From contig CALRYY010000006.1 of the NCBI GenBank assembly GCA_943372515.1, positions 21,426-85,425 on the forward strand: 64,000 bases of DNA, in the 5' to 3' direction. Positions 1-8,245 of this stretch are shown here, one piece after another. Every line of letters begins with the position of its first letter. Within the stretch, counting starts at the first letter, position 1. The notes under the pieces were generated by a model. It ran no database searches, was not told where the DNA came from, and worked only from the letters and a program-made list of their open reading frames with translations. The translations under genes were made by a program, and so were the position numbers. The stretch comes from RAM1 sp943372515. GTDB lineage: Bacteria; Pseudomonadota; Gammaproteobacteria; Burkholderiales; Burkholderiaceae_C.

Positions 1-191
1 TAGCGCGCGGTCATCAGCGCAAAGCGCGTGGGTGAACACACGGGCGAGTTGGAATAGCCCTGCGTGAAGCGGATGCCGTTGGCCGCCAGGGCGTCCAGCA
101 CCGGCGACACAGGCGCGCGGCCACCGTAGCAGCCCAGGTCCGCAAAGCCCAGATCGTCCGCAACGATGAAGATGATGTTAGGTCGGGTCAC
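1..191 (-). CDS. Type I sulfatase, N-terminal fragment (gene runs off the window)
   Basis: Reading the minus strand from a GTG at 191 gives a protein opening MTRPNIIFIVADDLG, the usual start of arylsulfatase/alkaline-phosphatase-fold sulfatases with the metal-binding DD pair. About 50 residues on lies CSPTR, which matches the C-x-P-S/T-R motif whose Cys is matured to formylglycine. Enzymes of this family hydrolyse sulfate esters. Only about 63 residues are inside the window, so the substrate cannot be guessed. The start lies 5 bp after the stop of the upstream Bug receptor gene, so the two are probably co-transcribed. The ribosome site is weak, and translational coupling is likely. Confidence 0.8.
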   Translation of the reverse strand, partial: MTRPNIIFIVADDLGFADLGCYGGRAPVSPVLDALAANGIRFTQGYSNSPVCSPTRFALMTAR

Positions 192-196
192 TTGCT

Positions 197-1183
197 TTAA
201 TTCGCCTTCAGGTCCAGTCGCTTCACCAACGGCTCCCACCGCACGATTTCGGCCTGTAGCGTCTGCTGCGCCTGCGCACTGCTGGTGCCCAGCGCCACCA
301 GGTCAGCTGCCTGCAGCCGGGTGCGCACGTCGGGGTCTTTCATGATGTCCATGGTGGCGCGCTCGATCTCGGCCAGCACTGGGGCGGGTGTTGCTTTGGC
401 CACCTGGAAAACCAGGCGAAAGCTCACGTCCAGGCCCGGCTGGTTCAGCGCTTTGGCCAGCGTGGGCACGTCGGGCGCCAGCGGCGACGCCGTGCCCGCC
501 GATACGGCCAGTGCGTCCAGCTTGCCCGCCTTCACATGCTGGATCACCGTGGGTGTCGCCAGAAAGCCGCAGTTCACTTCGCCCGACAGCACGGCCAGCG
601 TGGCGGGCGCCGGGCCGCGGTAGGGCACGTGGTCTATTTTTACGCCCGTGAGCTGCAAAAACATCTCGGCCGCCAGGTGCCCCGGCACGCCCGCGCCGCC
701 CGACCCGTAGGTCACGCGGCCGGCCTTGGCCTTGGCCACCAGGTCGGCCACGTTCTTGACGCCGACTGACGGGTTGCACACCAGCATCTGGCTGAAGCTG
801 GTGGCAATGGATGCCGACACCAGGTCGGCGCGTGCGTCAAAGCCGCCCTGGTTGCCATAGACCAGCGGATTGACAGTGAGCACCGTGTCGGGGCTGAGCA
901 CCAGCGTGTGGCCGTCGGGCTCGGCCTTGGCCGCAAGGCCAGCGGCCAGGTTGTTGCCCGCGCCGGGGCGGTTTTCTACCACCGCAGGTTTGCCGGTGCG
1001 CTTGGTCAGGGCCTCGGCATACAGGCGCGCGGTAATGTCCGACGGCCCGCCCGGTGGTGAGCCCACCAGGATCTTCACGGCCTTGGTGGGCCAGACCTGG
1101 GCCATGGCGCCGGGCAGGGCGGCCAGCAGCAGGGCGGCTGCAAGCGCCTTGAAGGCAGTGCGGCGGGGGGTGCTTGCGTACAT
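197..1183 (-). CDS. Bug/TctC-family tripartite tricarboxylate transporter substrate-binding protein
   Basis: The 328-residue protein has an N-terminal signal peptide ending near GAMAQ, then the family hallmark WPTKAVKILVGSPPGG. Further on are ENRPGAGNN and the central VPYRGPAPA block, which line the ligand-binding cleft in known Bug proteins. These are periplasmic receptors for carboxylates or other small acids. Most Burkholderiales encode many of them without linked TctAB membrane subunits, and none is present here. It is the second gene of a minus-strand set (receptor, receptor, sulfatase). An AAGGAAA ribosome site precedes the ATG. The ligand is unknown, though the linked sulfatase makes a compound released from a sulfate ester conceivable. 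Confidence 0.93.
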   Translation of the reverse strand: MYASTPRRTAFKALAAALLLAALPGAMAQVWPTKAVKILVGSPPGGPSDITARLYAEALTKRTGKPAVVENRPGAGNNLAAGLAAKAEPDGHTLVLSPDTVLTVNPLVYGNQGGFDARADLVSASIATSFSQMLVCNPSVGVKNVADLVAKAKAGRVTYGSGGAGVPGHLAAEMFLQLTGVKIDHVPYRGPAPATLAVLSGEVNCGFLATPTVIQHVKAGKLDALAVSAGTASPLAPDVPTLAKALNQPGLDVSFRLVFQVAKATPAPVLAEIERATMDIMKDPDVRTRLQAADLVALGTSSAQAQQTLQAEIVRWEPLVKRLDLKAN

Positions 1184-1200
1184 CGTGGTTTCCTTGGGTC

Positions 1201-2166
1201 TCAGTCCAGGCTTACGCCGGTTGCTTTGATGGGTTTTTCCCAGCGGGCCAGGTCGGCGCGCTGTGCAGCGGCCAGCTCTGCAGAGTTGGAGCCAATAGGG
1301 TCATAGCCCAGGCTGGTCATCTTCGCCTGCATGTCCGGCTTTTTGACCGCTGCAGAAACTGCGCGTTCCAGTTTGGCCAGCACCGGCTGCGGCAGGCCGG
1401 CTGGGCCATACATCGCAAACCAGGCCGTGGCCACCATGTTGACGCCGGATTCCTTGAGCGTGGGCACCTCGGGCACCTGCGGGTCGCGCTTGTCGCCGGT
1501 CACGGCGATGATGCGCACCTTGCCGCCGCGGTGCAGCTCGGCGGTCTCGGACACCACATCAAACTTGTAGCCAATGTGCCCGCCCAGCAAGGCGGTGTTG
1601 GCCGGCGCCCCGCCCTGGAACGGCACGTGGGTAAACGGCACGCCCGCGCTTTGCTCCAGCAGCACGCCCATGAAGTGCGGCAGCGTGCCCAGGCCCGGCG
1701 ATCCATAGGTGGCCGCCTTGGGATCGGCCTTGGCCTTGGCCAGCATTTCGGCCACAGTTTTGGCGCCGGTGGCCGGGCCCGACACCACGCCAAACTGGAA
1801 CGCCGCAATCTGCGAGATGGGCGTGAAGTCTTTCACCGCGTCGTAGTCGAGCTTTTTGTACACGTGCGGGAACAGCACCATGGGCCCGCTGGGCAAAATG
1901 ATGACCGTCTGGCCATCAGGCTTGGCATTCTTCACGGCCATGAGCGCAATGCGGCCGCCGGCACCGGGGCGGTTTTCCACAGTCACCGAACTGAAGTCGT
2001 CGCGGATGGCGTCGCCGATCATGCGGGCGATCACATCTGCCGACCCGCCGGGCGGAAAGCCCACCAGGATTTTCAGCGGTGGCTTGTCTTGTGCCGCAGC
2101 GGGCAGGGCCATGAAGGGGCTGGCGGCCAGCAGCAGGGCGGCGGTCAGGATTCGTCTGTTGTGCAT
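1201..2166 (-). CDS. Bug/TctC-family substrate-binding protein (second paralogue)
   Basis: This is a 321-residue periplasmic receptor of the Bug family with a signal peptide (cleavage near PAAAQ) and the motifs KILVGFPPGG, ENRPGAGG and VPFQGGAP. I place the start at ATG 2166 because a GAGGAG ribosome site lies just upstream. The open frame extends 27 bp further with no such site. It is the promoter-proximal gene of the minus-strand operon and is divergent from a MarR regulator across a gap of about 100 bp. It is clearly related to the following receptor gene but not a recent duplicate. The ligand is unknown. Confidence 0.93.
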   Translation of the reverse strand: MHNRRILTAALLLAASPFMALPAAAQDKPPLKILVGFPPGGSADVIARMIGDAIRDDFSSVTVENRPGAGGRIALMAVKNAKPDGQTVIILPSGPMVLFPHVYKKLDYDAVKDFTPISQIAAFQFGVVSGPATGAKTVAEMLAKAKADPKAATYGSPGLGTLPHFMGVLLEQSAGVPFTHVPFQGGAPANTALLGGHIGYKFDVVSETAELHRGGKVRIIAVTGDKRDPQVPEVPTLKESGVNMVATAWFAMYGPAGLPQPVLAKLERAVSAAVKKPDMQAKMTSLGYDPIGSNSAELAAAQRADLARWEKPIKATGVSLD

Positions 2167-2233
2167 GGGTTTGTCTCCTCGGGGTCCGGTCAATGGGCCG
2201 ATCAGGTTGCAGCTCCACTGTAGACCCCGGACA

Positions 2234-2252
2234 ATTGATTGTTCTAATCAAT
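2234..2252. promoter_or_regulatory. Inverted repeat, candidate MarR operator
   Basis: Arms ATTGATT and AATCAAT are separated by 5 bp in the gap between the divergent receptor operon and the MarR gene. MarR proteins commonly bind AT-rich palindromes of this size between themselves and a divergent target. The site overlaps where both promoters would lie. Binding is inferred, not shown. Confidence 0.55.
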
Positions 2253-2272
2253 CATTCCCTTGGTAAACCCTG

Positions 2273-2803
2273 ATGGCTCCTGCCGCCAACCGCCTTGCCA
2301 GCCCCGGCGCCCTGGACGACCTGCTGCTGTACCGCATCAACCGGTTGCTGGGCGTGGCGGGCAGCATGGTGATCCGCCTGTGCGAGGGGCGCTTTGGCAT
2401 TACCCGGCGTGAATGGCGCGTGCTGGCCCAGCTGGCGCATGAAGGCAGTCTGCTGTCGTCGCAGCTGGCCGAGCGCGCGCAACTGGACCGTGCCCGCACG
2501 TCCCGCGCTGTCACATCGCTGGTGGCCAAGGGGCTGGTGCACCGTCAGACCCAGCCGGGGGACAGACGCCAGGCCATGCTGGCCCTGACGGCAGCGGGCG
2601 CGGCGCTGCATGACGCCATGTTCCCGCTGGTGCGCGACATCAACCGCGAGCTGCTGGCGCTGCTGGACGCCACCCAGGTGGCCCAGCTGGACCAGGTGCT
2701 GGACGTGTTGCAGCAGCGCGCCGACCAGCTGGTGCTGCAGGCCGATGCACTGCCGCGCGCCGACCGCCGCCGCGGTGGCCGCTCTGTGCGAAGCATGGGA
2801 TGA
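2273..2803 (+). CDS. MarR-family transcriptional regulator
   Basis: The 176-residue protein has a MarR winged helix. ITRREWRVLAQLAHEG leads into the recognition helix region (LDRARTSRAVTSLVAKGLV), followed by the wing QPGDRRQAMLALT. MarR proteins are usually ligand-sensing repressors of an adjacent divergent operon, here the Bug receptor-sulfatase set, with an inverted repeat in the shared gap. Its stop codon overlaps the ATG of the downstream helicase by 4 bp, so the helicase is probably translated from the same message. The C-terminal tail is rich in Arg and is not part of the domain. The inducer is unknown. Confidence 0.9.
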   Translation: MAPAANRLASPGALDDLLLYRINRLLGVAGSMVIRLCEGRFGITRREWRVLAQLAHEGSLLSSQLAERAQLDRARTSRAVTSLVAKGLVHRQTQPGDRRQAMLALTAAGAALHDAMFPLVRDINRELLALLDATQVAQLDQVLDVLQQRADQLVLQADALPRADRRRGGRSVRSMG

Positions 2804-5253
2804 CCGCCGCAGGGCTGTCCCCGGTGGAGCAATGGCTGGCCGCGCGGGGCTGGCAGGCGTTTGCCTTCCAGCATGAGGTGTGGGCGGCCGTGGCCCAGGG
2901 GCGCAGCGGCCTGCTGCATGCCTCCACCGGCTCGGGCAAGACGTATGCGGTGTGGCTGGGCATGCTGGGCGCTTTGCTGCAGCGCCACCCACCGGCGCGG
3001 GCTGCCGAGCCCTTGCGCGTGCTGTGGCTCACCCCCATGCGCGCCCTGGCGGCCGACACCACGCGGGCGCTGGCCGGGCCGCTGCGTGACCTGGCGCCCA
3101 CGTGGACGGCGGGCCAGCGCACGGGCGACACACCGTCAGCCGAACGGGCGCGACAGGACCGGCGGTTCCCCACGGCGCTGGTCACCACGCCGGAATCCCT
3201 GAGCGTCATGCTCAGCCGCAACAACGCACGCGACGAACTGCAGGGCGTGCAGTACGTGGTGTGCGACGAGTGGCACGAGCTGATCGGCAGCAAGCGCGGT
3301 GTGCAGGTGCAGCTGGCGCTGGCGCGGCTGCGGCAGTTCAACCCGGCGCTGGTGGTCTGGGGGCTGAGCGCCACCTTGGGCAATCTGGGTGACGCCATGG
3401 ATGTCTTGTGCGGCCCGGGTGCACAACTGGTGCAAGGCCGGGTCGACAAGGCGCTCGTCATCGACACGCTGATCCCGCCCGACCCCGGCAAGTATTCCTG
3501 GGCCGGCCACCTGGGCGCGCGCATGCGCGACCCAGTGGTGGACGAGATTGAAAAGTCGGGCACCACGCTGGTGTTTACCAACGTGCGCTCGCAGGCCGAG
3601 ATCTGGTATCAGCTGCTGCTGGAGCGCCGCCCCGAATGGGCGGGCCAGATCGCGCTGCACCATGGCAGCCTGGACAAGGCCGCGCGCGAATGGGTAGAGC
3701 AGGGCCTGAAGGCCGGCACCCTGCGCGCCGTGGTGGCCACGTCGTCGCTGGACCTGGGCGTGGACTTCTTGCCGGTAGAACGGGTGCTGCAGATCGGCTC
3801 GGCCAAGGGCGTGGCGCGCCTGCTGCAGCGCGCGGGCCGCAGCGGCCACGCGCCGGGGCGCGCCAGCCGCATCACGCTGGTGCCCACCAACACCATGGAG
3901 CTGATCGAGGCGGCTGCGGCGCGCCGCGCCGCGCAGGCCGGGCAGATCGAAAAGCGCACGTCGCCCCACAAGCCGCTGGACGTGCTGGTGCAGCACCTGG
4001 TCACGGCAGCGCTGGGCGGCGGCTTTGCACCCGATGCGCTGTATGCCGAAGTGTGCGGCGCCTTTGCCTACCGCGACCTCACGCGCGCTGAATTTGACTG
4101 GGCGCTGGCCTTTTGTGAACGCGGCGGCGACAGCCTGACGGCCTACCCCGATTACCACCGCATCCAGCCTGATGACCAGGGCCTCTACCGTGTGCCGGAC
4201 CGTGCCATTGCGCGGCGCCACCGCATGTCCATCGGCACCATCGTGAGCGACGCATCCGTGCAGGTCAAATACCTCAACGGCGCGCGCATCGGCACCATGG
4301 AAGAGGGCTTCATTGCCCGGCTTCGTAAGGGCGACTGTTTCTTTTTTGCGGGGCGGCTGCTGGAGTTCATCCGTGTGCAGGACATGGTTGCCTATGTGAA
4401 GCGCGCCACCAAGGCCAAAGGCACCGTCGCGGTATGGAACGGCAGCAAGATGGCGCTGTCCACCGAGATGGGCGAGGCTGTACTGGCGCTGCTGCACAGC
4501 GCCGCGCAAGGCGATTTTTCTGAACCCGAGCTGCGCGCCGCGCAGCCCATGCTGCAAACACAGATGCAGCTGTCGCACCTGCCCACGCCCCACACGCTGC
4601 TGCTGGAGCAATACCATTCGCGCGAAGGCTGGCACCTGTACATCCACCCGTTTGCCGGGCGCAACGTGCACCTGGGGCTGGCCAGCCTGGTGGCCTGGCG
4701 GCTGTCGCTGGACCAGCCCAACACCTTCAGCCTGTCGTTCAACGACCACGGCTTCGAGCTGCTGGCGGCTGAGCCGTTTGACGTGACGCCCGTGCGCGAC
4801 GGCAGTGTGTTCTCCACGCACAACCTGCTGCACGACGTGCTGGCCTCGCTCAATTCGACCGAGCTGGCGCAGCGGCGCTTTCGCGAGATCGCGCGCGTGG
4901 CGGGGCTGGTGTTCAGTGGCTACCCCGGCGCACCCAAAAGCCTGCGCCAGGTGCAGGCGTCCAGCAGTCTTTTCTTTGAGGTGTTTCGCAAATACGACCC
5001 GGCCAACCTGCTGCTCACGCAGGCGCAGCAAGAGGTGTTGAGCCAGGAGCTGGAGATCTCGCGCCTGCACGATGCGCTGGACCGCCTGGGCAAAAAGACC
5101 ATCGATTTTGTGACGCTGCGCCACCCGAGCCCGCTGAGCTTGCCACTGATGGTGGAGCGCTTTCGCGAAAAGCTCACAACCGAGCAGCTCACCGCGCGGC
5201 TGGACCGCATCCTGCGCGACATGGCGCAGGGCGAGGCTCGTGCCGGAAAGTAA
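2800..5253 (+). CDS. Lhr-like DEXH-box helicase (ligase-associated type)
   Basis: The 817-residue SF2 helicase has Walker A STGSGKT at residues 42-48, a DEWH box (VVCDEWHELIGS), motif III GLSATLGN and motif VI QRAGRSGHAPG. The long C-terminal region matches the size of the ligase-associated Lhr-like helicases. That group is normally encoded beside an ATP-dependent DNA ligase, a beta-CASP-type exonuclease and a phosphoesterase, and is thought to act in DNA repair. None of those partners is in this window. The gene overlaps the MarR gene by 4 bp, which is an unusual partner. The family assignment is firm, and the repair role is inferred from relatives. Confidence 0.88.
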   Translation: MTAAGLSPVEQWLAARGWQAFAFQHEVWAAVAQGRSGLLHASTGSGKTYAVWLGMLGALLQRHPPARAAEPLRVLWLTPMRALAADTTRALAGPLRDLAPTWTAGQRTGDTPSAERARQDRRFPTALVTTPESLSVMLSRNNARDELQGVQYVVCDEWHELIGSKRGVQVQLALARLRQFNPALVVWGLSATLGNLGDAMDVLCGPGAQLVQGRVDKALVIDTLIPPDPGKYSWAGHLGARMRDPVVDEIEKSGTTLVFTNVRSQAEIWYQLLLERRPEWAGQIALHHGSLDKAAREWVEQGLKAGTLRAVVATSSLDLGVDFLPVERVLQIGSAKGVARLLQRAGRSGHAPGRASRITLVPTNTMELIEAAAARRAAQAGQIEKRTSPHKPLDVLVQHLVTAALGGGFAPDALYAEVCGAFAYRDLTRAEFDWALAFCERGGDSLTAYPDYHRIQPDDQGLYRVPDRAIARRHRMSIGTIVSDASVQVKYLNGARIGTMEEGFIARLRKGDCFFFAGRLLEFIRVQDMVAYVKRATKAKGTVAVWNGSKMALSTEMGEAVLALLHSAAQGDFSEPELRAAQPMLQTQMQLSHLPTPHTLLLEQYHSREGWHLYIHPFAGRNVHLGLASLVAWRLSLDQPNTFSLSFNDHGFELLAAEPFDVTPVRDGSVFSTHNLLHDVLASLNSTELAQRRFREIARVAGLVFSGYPGAPKSLRQVQASSSLFFEVFRKYDPANLLLTQAQQEVLSQELEISRLHDALDRLGKKTIDFVTLRHPSPLSLPLMVERFREKLTTEQLTARLDRILRDMAQGEARAGK

Positions 5254-5260
5254 GGTCCTT

Positions 5261-5270
5261 GCGTCCTACA
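5261..5270 (-). promoter_or_regulatory. GTAGGA-type motif upstream of csbD-like gene
   Basis: On the minus strand this reads TGTAGGACGC. The same core (TGTAGGACGT) starts the palindrome at 12050, and TGTAGG variants occur at 9403 and 12110. It lies about 105 bp upstream of the CsbD-like gene. A shared regulator is only an inference from recurrence in this stress cluster. Confidence 0.35.
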
Positions 5271-5374
5271 CCAGCTTCGGTGTCTTCTGACATCAGCGCA
5301 CGGGGCGCGCGCCTAGAGTGTTGTGCATGGCGTGCAATGTTGCTGCCAGCTCATACACAGGAAAGGGACACCCC

Positions 5375-5572
5375 ATGAACAAGCACCAGATTGAAGGCCG
5401 CGTGGAGCAGGCCAAGGGCAAGGTCAAGGAAGTGGCGGGCAAGCTCATCCGCAGCGACAAGCTGCAGGTGCAAGGCCTGGCCGACCAGGCCGGCGGCCGC
5501 ATCCAGGCCACCTACGGCGACGCCCGCGATGCCGTGCGCACCAGCGCGCAGCGCGTGGTGAACAAGATCTGA
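5375..5572 (+). CDS. CsbD-family stress protein
   Basis: This small 65-residue hydrophilic protein opens MNKHQIEGRVEQAKGKVKEV, the CsbD family signature, and has a second similar helix-rich half. CsbD proteins are abundant, general-stress-induced proteins of unclear biochemical role. The start at 5375 is chosen over an upstream in-frame ATG because GAAAGGGA lies at ribosome-site distance and the family begins here. It heads a short run of small stress genes (unknown 51-residue protein, BON lipoprotein) on the same strand. Confidence 0.92.
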   Translation: MNKHQIEGRVEQAKGKVKEVAGKLIRSDKLQVQGLADQAGGRIQATYGDARDAVRTSAQRVVNKI

Positions 5573-5601
5573 CGCGCCCAATCCTCAAGCAGGAGACTGC
5601 C

Positions 5602-5757
5602 ATGTGCATCCGTACCGAAGGCCGCCCCGCGCCCAAGCCCCTGGAATTGCAGGCGATGTCCATGCGCATCCAGCGCGCGCCCGAGCGTGAGGCCGCTGTG
5701 CCGACCAAGCAGCACCCGCCGCCGGTACAGCGCCGGCTGGAACATCCATCGGCCTGA
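5602..5757 (+). CDS. Small hypothetical protein (51 residues)
   Basis: An ATG at 5602 preceded by AGGAG opens a 51-codon frame (start MCIRTEGRPAPKPLEL) ending in TGA at 5755-5757. The product is Arg/Pro-rich and basic, with no signal peptide or membrane segment. I recognise no family. It sits between the CsbD and BON genes in the same direction with a good ribosome site, which is the main support. It could also be non-coding. Confidence 0.45.
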   Translation: MCIRTEGRPAPKPLELQAMSMRIQRAPEREAAVPTKQHPPPVQRRLEHPSA

Positions 5758-5811
5758 AATCCATCAGCCTGAATTTGTCAAACCCGACCCGATTTACTTC
5801 AAGGAGAAGTC

Positions 5812-6252
5812 ATGAAACCCATCCAGAAATCCCTGATCGCCACCTCTGCCGTCGCTGTGCTGCTCGCCCTGGGCGCCTGCGGCCAGAAGCAGGACGACAC
5901 CACTGTCGGCCAGAAGATGGACTCCGCGGTCACCAAGACCGAACAGGTCGCATCTGAAGTCAAGACCGACGCCACCAACGCTGCGCAGGACGCCAAGGTC
6001 GCCATCACCAACGCCGGCGAAAAGATGGCTGAGAAGCTGGACGACGCCACCATCACCGCCGAGGTGAACGCAGGCCTGGCCAAGGACGCCACGCTGAGCG
6101 CGCTGAAGATCAATGTGGACACGCGCGACGGCCGCGTCACGCTCAAGGGCCCGGCCCCGTCCGCCGATGCCCGCGCCCGCGCGACGGAGATCGCCAAGGC
6201 CGTCAAGGGCGTGAGCGCAGTGGACAACCAGCTGACAGTGAACGCTGGTTAA
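5812..6252 (+). CDS. BON-domain lipoprotein
   Basis: The 146-residue protein has a lipoprotein signal peptide with lipobox LGAC (Cys at about 23) and a low-complexity Lys/Ala/Asp linker. A single C-terminal BON domain follows (AGLAKDATLSALKINVDTRDG, then VTLKGPAPS and AVDNQLTVN). BON domains bind phospholipid and occur in OsmY-like periplasmic stress proteins. A strong AAGGAGAAG ribosome site precedes the ATG, and a rho-independent terminator follows. The role is probably envelope protection under osmotic or other stress. Confidence 0.9.
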   Translation: MKPIQKSLIATSAVAVLLALGACGQKQDDTTVGQKMDSAVTKTEQVASEVKTDATNAAQDAKVAITNAGEKMAEKLDDATITAEVNAGLAKDATLSALKINVDTRDGRVTLKGPAPSADARARATEIAKAVKGVSAVDNQLTVNAG

Positions 6253-6273
6253 GCCGCTATCGCGGTCGCAAGG

Positions 6274-6294
6274 AAGGCCCCGAGGGGCCTTTTT
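6274..6294 (+). terminator. Rho-independent terminator after the BON lipoprotein gene
   Basis: Arms AAGGCCCC and GGGGCCTT enclose a 2-base loop and are followed by a T run. It lies 22 bp after the stop codon and directly abuts the end of the convergent peptidase gene. Confidence 0.9.
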
Positions 6295-7397
6295 CATTGC
6301 TGCGACGCTTCATGAATGACGTCGTGCACAAACCGCAGCTTGCGCAAAGCGCCCGGTGCCAGGGCAAAAGGGTAGGCGTCGTTTTGCCCCAGGCTGCGGT
6401 TCAGGCTGTTAAGCAGCAGCGTCACCGGCACCCACTGGGCCACCAACTGGTCAAAGTCGGAGGTGCCGACAAAGGGGTTGCACACCTCTTCAGCGTCTTC
6501 GGGTGAGTCGCCTGGCACCACCACGCGCGTGTTGTAGGCCGACGCGGTTTCCATCAGGTCCACCATGTGCAGGTAATGGGCCCAGGTCTCGGCCCAGTCC
6601 TCCCACGGGTGGGAGGTGGCATAGGCGCTGACATGGTGGGCCTGCCACTGGGGCACTTGCGGGCCGAAGGCGTAATGCTGGCTCAGGGCCGAGGGGTAGT
6701 CCAGGGAATCGTCACCGAATACCTCGCGAAAGGCATCATGCCTGGCGCCCTGACGGGCGATCAGGCTGTCCCAGTAGTAGTGGCCCGATTCATGGCGCAG
6801 GTGCCCGAGCAGCGTGCGGTACGGCTCGTACAGCGCCATGCGCCGGCGGGTGCGTTCGTCGTCGTCGGCCTCGGCCACGTTCAGGGTGATGACGCCATTG
6901 CGGTGACCCGTCAGCACGGGCGCCATACCGGGCTGGTCGGCCAGAAATTCGTAAACGGGGCCCGCAGTGGGCTGGTCAGCCGGCGGGTCCATGGGGGCCA
7001 GGCCCAGGCGGGCCAGCGTGTAGTAAAGCCGGCGTTTGGCGACTTCGATGCGATACCAGCGTTCCTGGTTGGCGGTAATGGTCAGGTCGGGCAGGATGCG
7101 CGTCTGGCGGCACGACACGCACAGCGGGTTGGGGTCGTGCGCAGGCACGGCAAAGTTGCAGGCCTGGTGGGTGCCGTGGTTATGGCACATGCGGTATTGG
7201 CGGCCCGCGTGGCGTGGCGATTTGCGTCGCCACACAAAGGGCTCGCCCGTGGTGTCCAGCCCTTCATCAGGGCAGGGTTCAATCGCCGCAATGAACATCC
7301 GGTCGGGTAAAAACGCCAGCGCACTGCCGCAATGCAGGCACTGGACGTTTTCAAAGAAGACCGGATGGCCGCAATGGTCGCAGCGAAAGATCCTCAC
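6294..7397 (-). CDS. Putative zinc-binding metallopeptidase (Peptidase_Mx type)
   Basis: The 367-residue protein opens with a zinc ribbon (CDHC at 6-9 and CLHC at 20-23), has a second Cys cluster around residues 71-96, and carries the metalloprotease motif HESGH at 202-206. This arrangement is the hallmark of the Peptidase_Mx family, in which a ribbon precedes a gluzincin-like core. Substrates are not known. It is cytosolic, with no signal peptide. It lies 9 bp downstream of the BON-domain gene on the same strand and converges on the BON lipoprotein terminator. Family confidence is high; function is inferred from motifs only. Confidence 0.85.
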   Translation of the reverse strand: MRIFRCDHCGHPVFFENVQCLHCGSALAFLPDRMFIAAIEPCPDEGLDTTGEPFVWRRKSPRHAGRQYRMCHNHGTHQACNFAVPAHDPNPLCVSCRQTRILPDLTITANQERWYRIEVAKRRLYYTLARLGLAPMDPPADQPTAGPVYEFLADQPGMAPVLTGHRNGVITLNVAEADDDERTRRRMALYEPYRTLLGHLRHESGHYYWDSLIARQGARHDAFREVFGDDSLDYPSALSQHYAFGPQVPQWQAHHVSAYATSHPWEDWAETWAHYLHMVDLMETASAYNTRVVVPGDSPEDAEEVCNPFVGTSDFDQLVAQWVPVTLLLNSLNRSLGQNDAYPFALAPGALRKLRFVHDVIHEASQQ

Positions 7398-7406
7398 GGT
7401 GTGCCG

Positions 7407-7745
7407 TTATGGGCGCACGACCATGTTGTTGATCACTTCGCGCACGCCGCTGGTGTTGCGTGCGATGTAGCCGGCCTGGTTCTTTTCGGCGCTGGATTTG
7501 GCAAAGCCCGACAGCGACACCGTGCCGTTGAGCGAATCCACATTGACCGAAGCAGCATCCACGGTCTTGTCGGCGATCAGCTTGGTCTTCACCGAAGTGG
7601 CGATCGCCTTGTCGTCTACGTAGGCACCCACCGTGCTCTGGCCGCGCATGACCGAGCAGCCGGCACTGATAACGGTGATACCGGCCAGTGTGGCCAGGGC
7701 GATGGCGCGTACGTGGCGGGAAGCAGCAAATTGCGAGGTTTTCAT
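7407..7745 (-). CDS. BON-domain (OsmY-like) lipoprotein
   Basis: The 112-residue protein has a signal peptide with a lipobox-like SAGC and one BON domain (ATSVKTKLIADKTVDAASV, NGTVSLSGFAKS, VREVINNMVV). The frame is open far upstream, but ATG 7745 is chosen for its AAGGAAAA ribosome site and the signal peptide it creates. It is a second BON protein in the cluster, probably periplasmic or membrane-tethered, with a presumed role in envelope stress. It lies between a membrane-protein cluster and the zinc peptidase gene. Confidence 0.9.
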   Translation of the reverse strand: MKTSQFAASRHVRAIALATLAGITVISAGCSVMRGQSTVGAYVDDKAIATSVKTKLIADKTVDAASVNVDSLNGTVSLSGFAKSSAEKNQAGYIARNTSGVREVINNMVVRP

Positions 7746-7792
7746 GGTTGTTTTCCTTCTGGGGGTTAAAAATTGGCAAGATGCCAACGGGG

Positions 7793-8245
7793 TCAAGGTG
7801 ATCGGGGTTCGTCGCGCCCGGGGTCCCTGTCGGGGTCCTGGGGCATGGCCTGAGCCATCAGCGACATCACAAGTCGGGTCATGTCCTGCGACTTCAGCGT
7901 GGCCGCCAGCACGGCACCCACCGAAATCAATCGCCAGGGCTTGATGACGACGGCTGCAGCGCCCACGGCCACTGCAATGCCAATGACCTGCAAGGGCTTT
8001 TCGCGTGCATAGCGCGCAAGTACTGGCTGGGCCACCAGCGCTGCCGAATACGCCGGGTGGTTGTGCCACCACACGCCCAGGGTGCGGCGCGCGATGCGCC
8101 ACCACGCGGGGCCTGAAGTGGTCGTGCGCGGTGAAGCCCTGTTGTCCTGGGCCGGCCCGCTGCGCGCCTCGCCGCGGCGGCCTTGCAGGTGCGCACTGAT
8201 GGCCTGGCGGCTGGCCCGCAGGCGTTGAACGGCAGACTCGCTCAT
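7793..8245 (-). CDS. Hypothetical membrane protein, partner of the holin-like gene
   Basis: The 150-residue protein has a basic N-terminal half (RLRASRQAISAHLQ) and a hydrophobic stretch around residues 86-105 (LQVIGIAVAVGAAAVVI), then a charged tail. I do not recognise a named family. Its ATG overlaps the stop of the holin-superfamily gene by 4 bp, so the two are translationally coupled. Together with DUF883 and DUF1328 they form an operon of small inner-membrane proteins. A structural or membrane-homeostasis role is inferred from context only. Confidence 0.8.
   Translation of the reverse strand: MSESAVQRLRASRQAISAHLQGRRGEARSGPAQDNRASPRTTTSGPAWWRIARRTLGVWWHNHPAYSAALVAQPVLARYAREKPLQVIGIAVAVGAAAVVIKPWRLISVGAVLAATLKSQDMTRLVMSLMAQAMPQDPDRDPGRDEPRSP

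Noticed and set aside
3136..5124. 662-codon minus-strand frame opposite the helicase
   Set aside because: All helicase motifs lie on the plus strand in order; the antisense product shows nothing recognisable.
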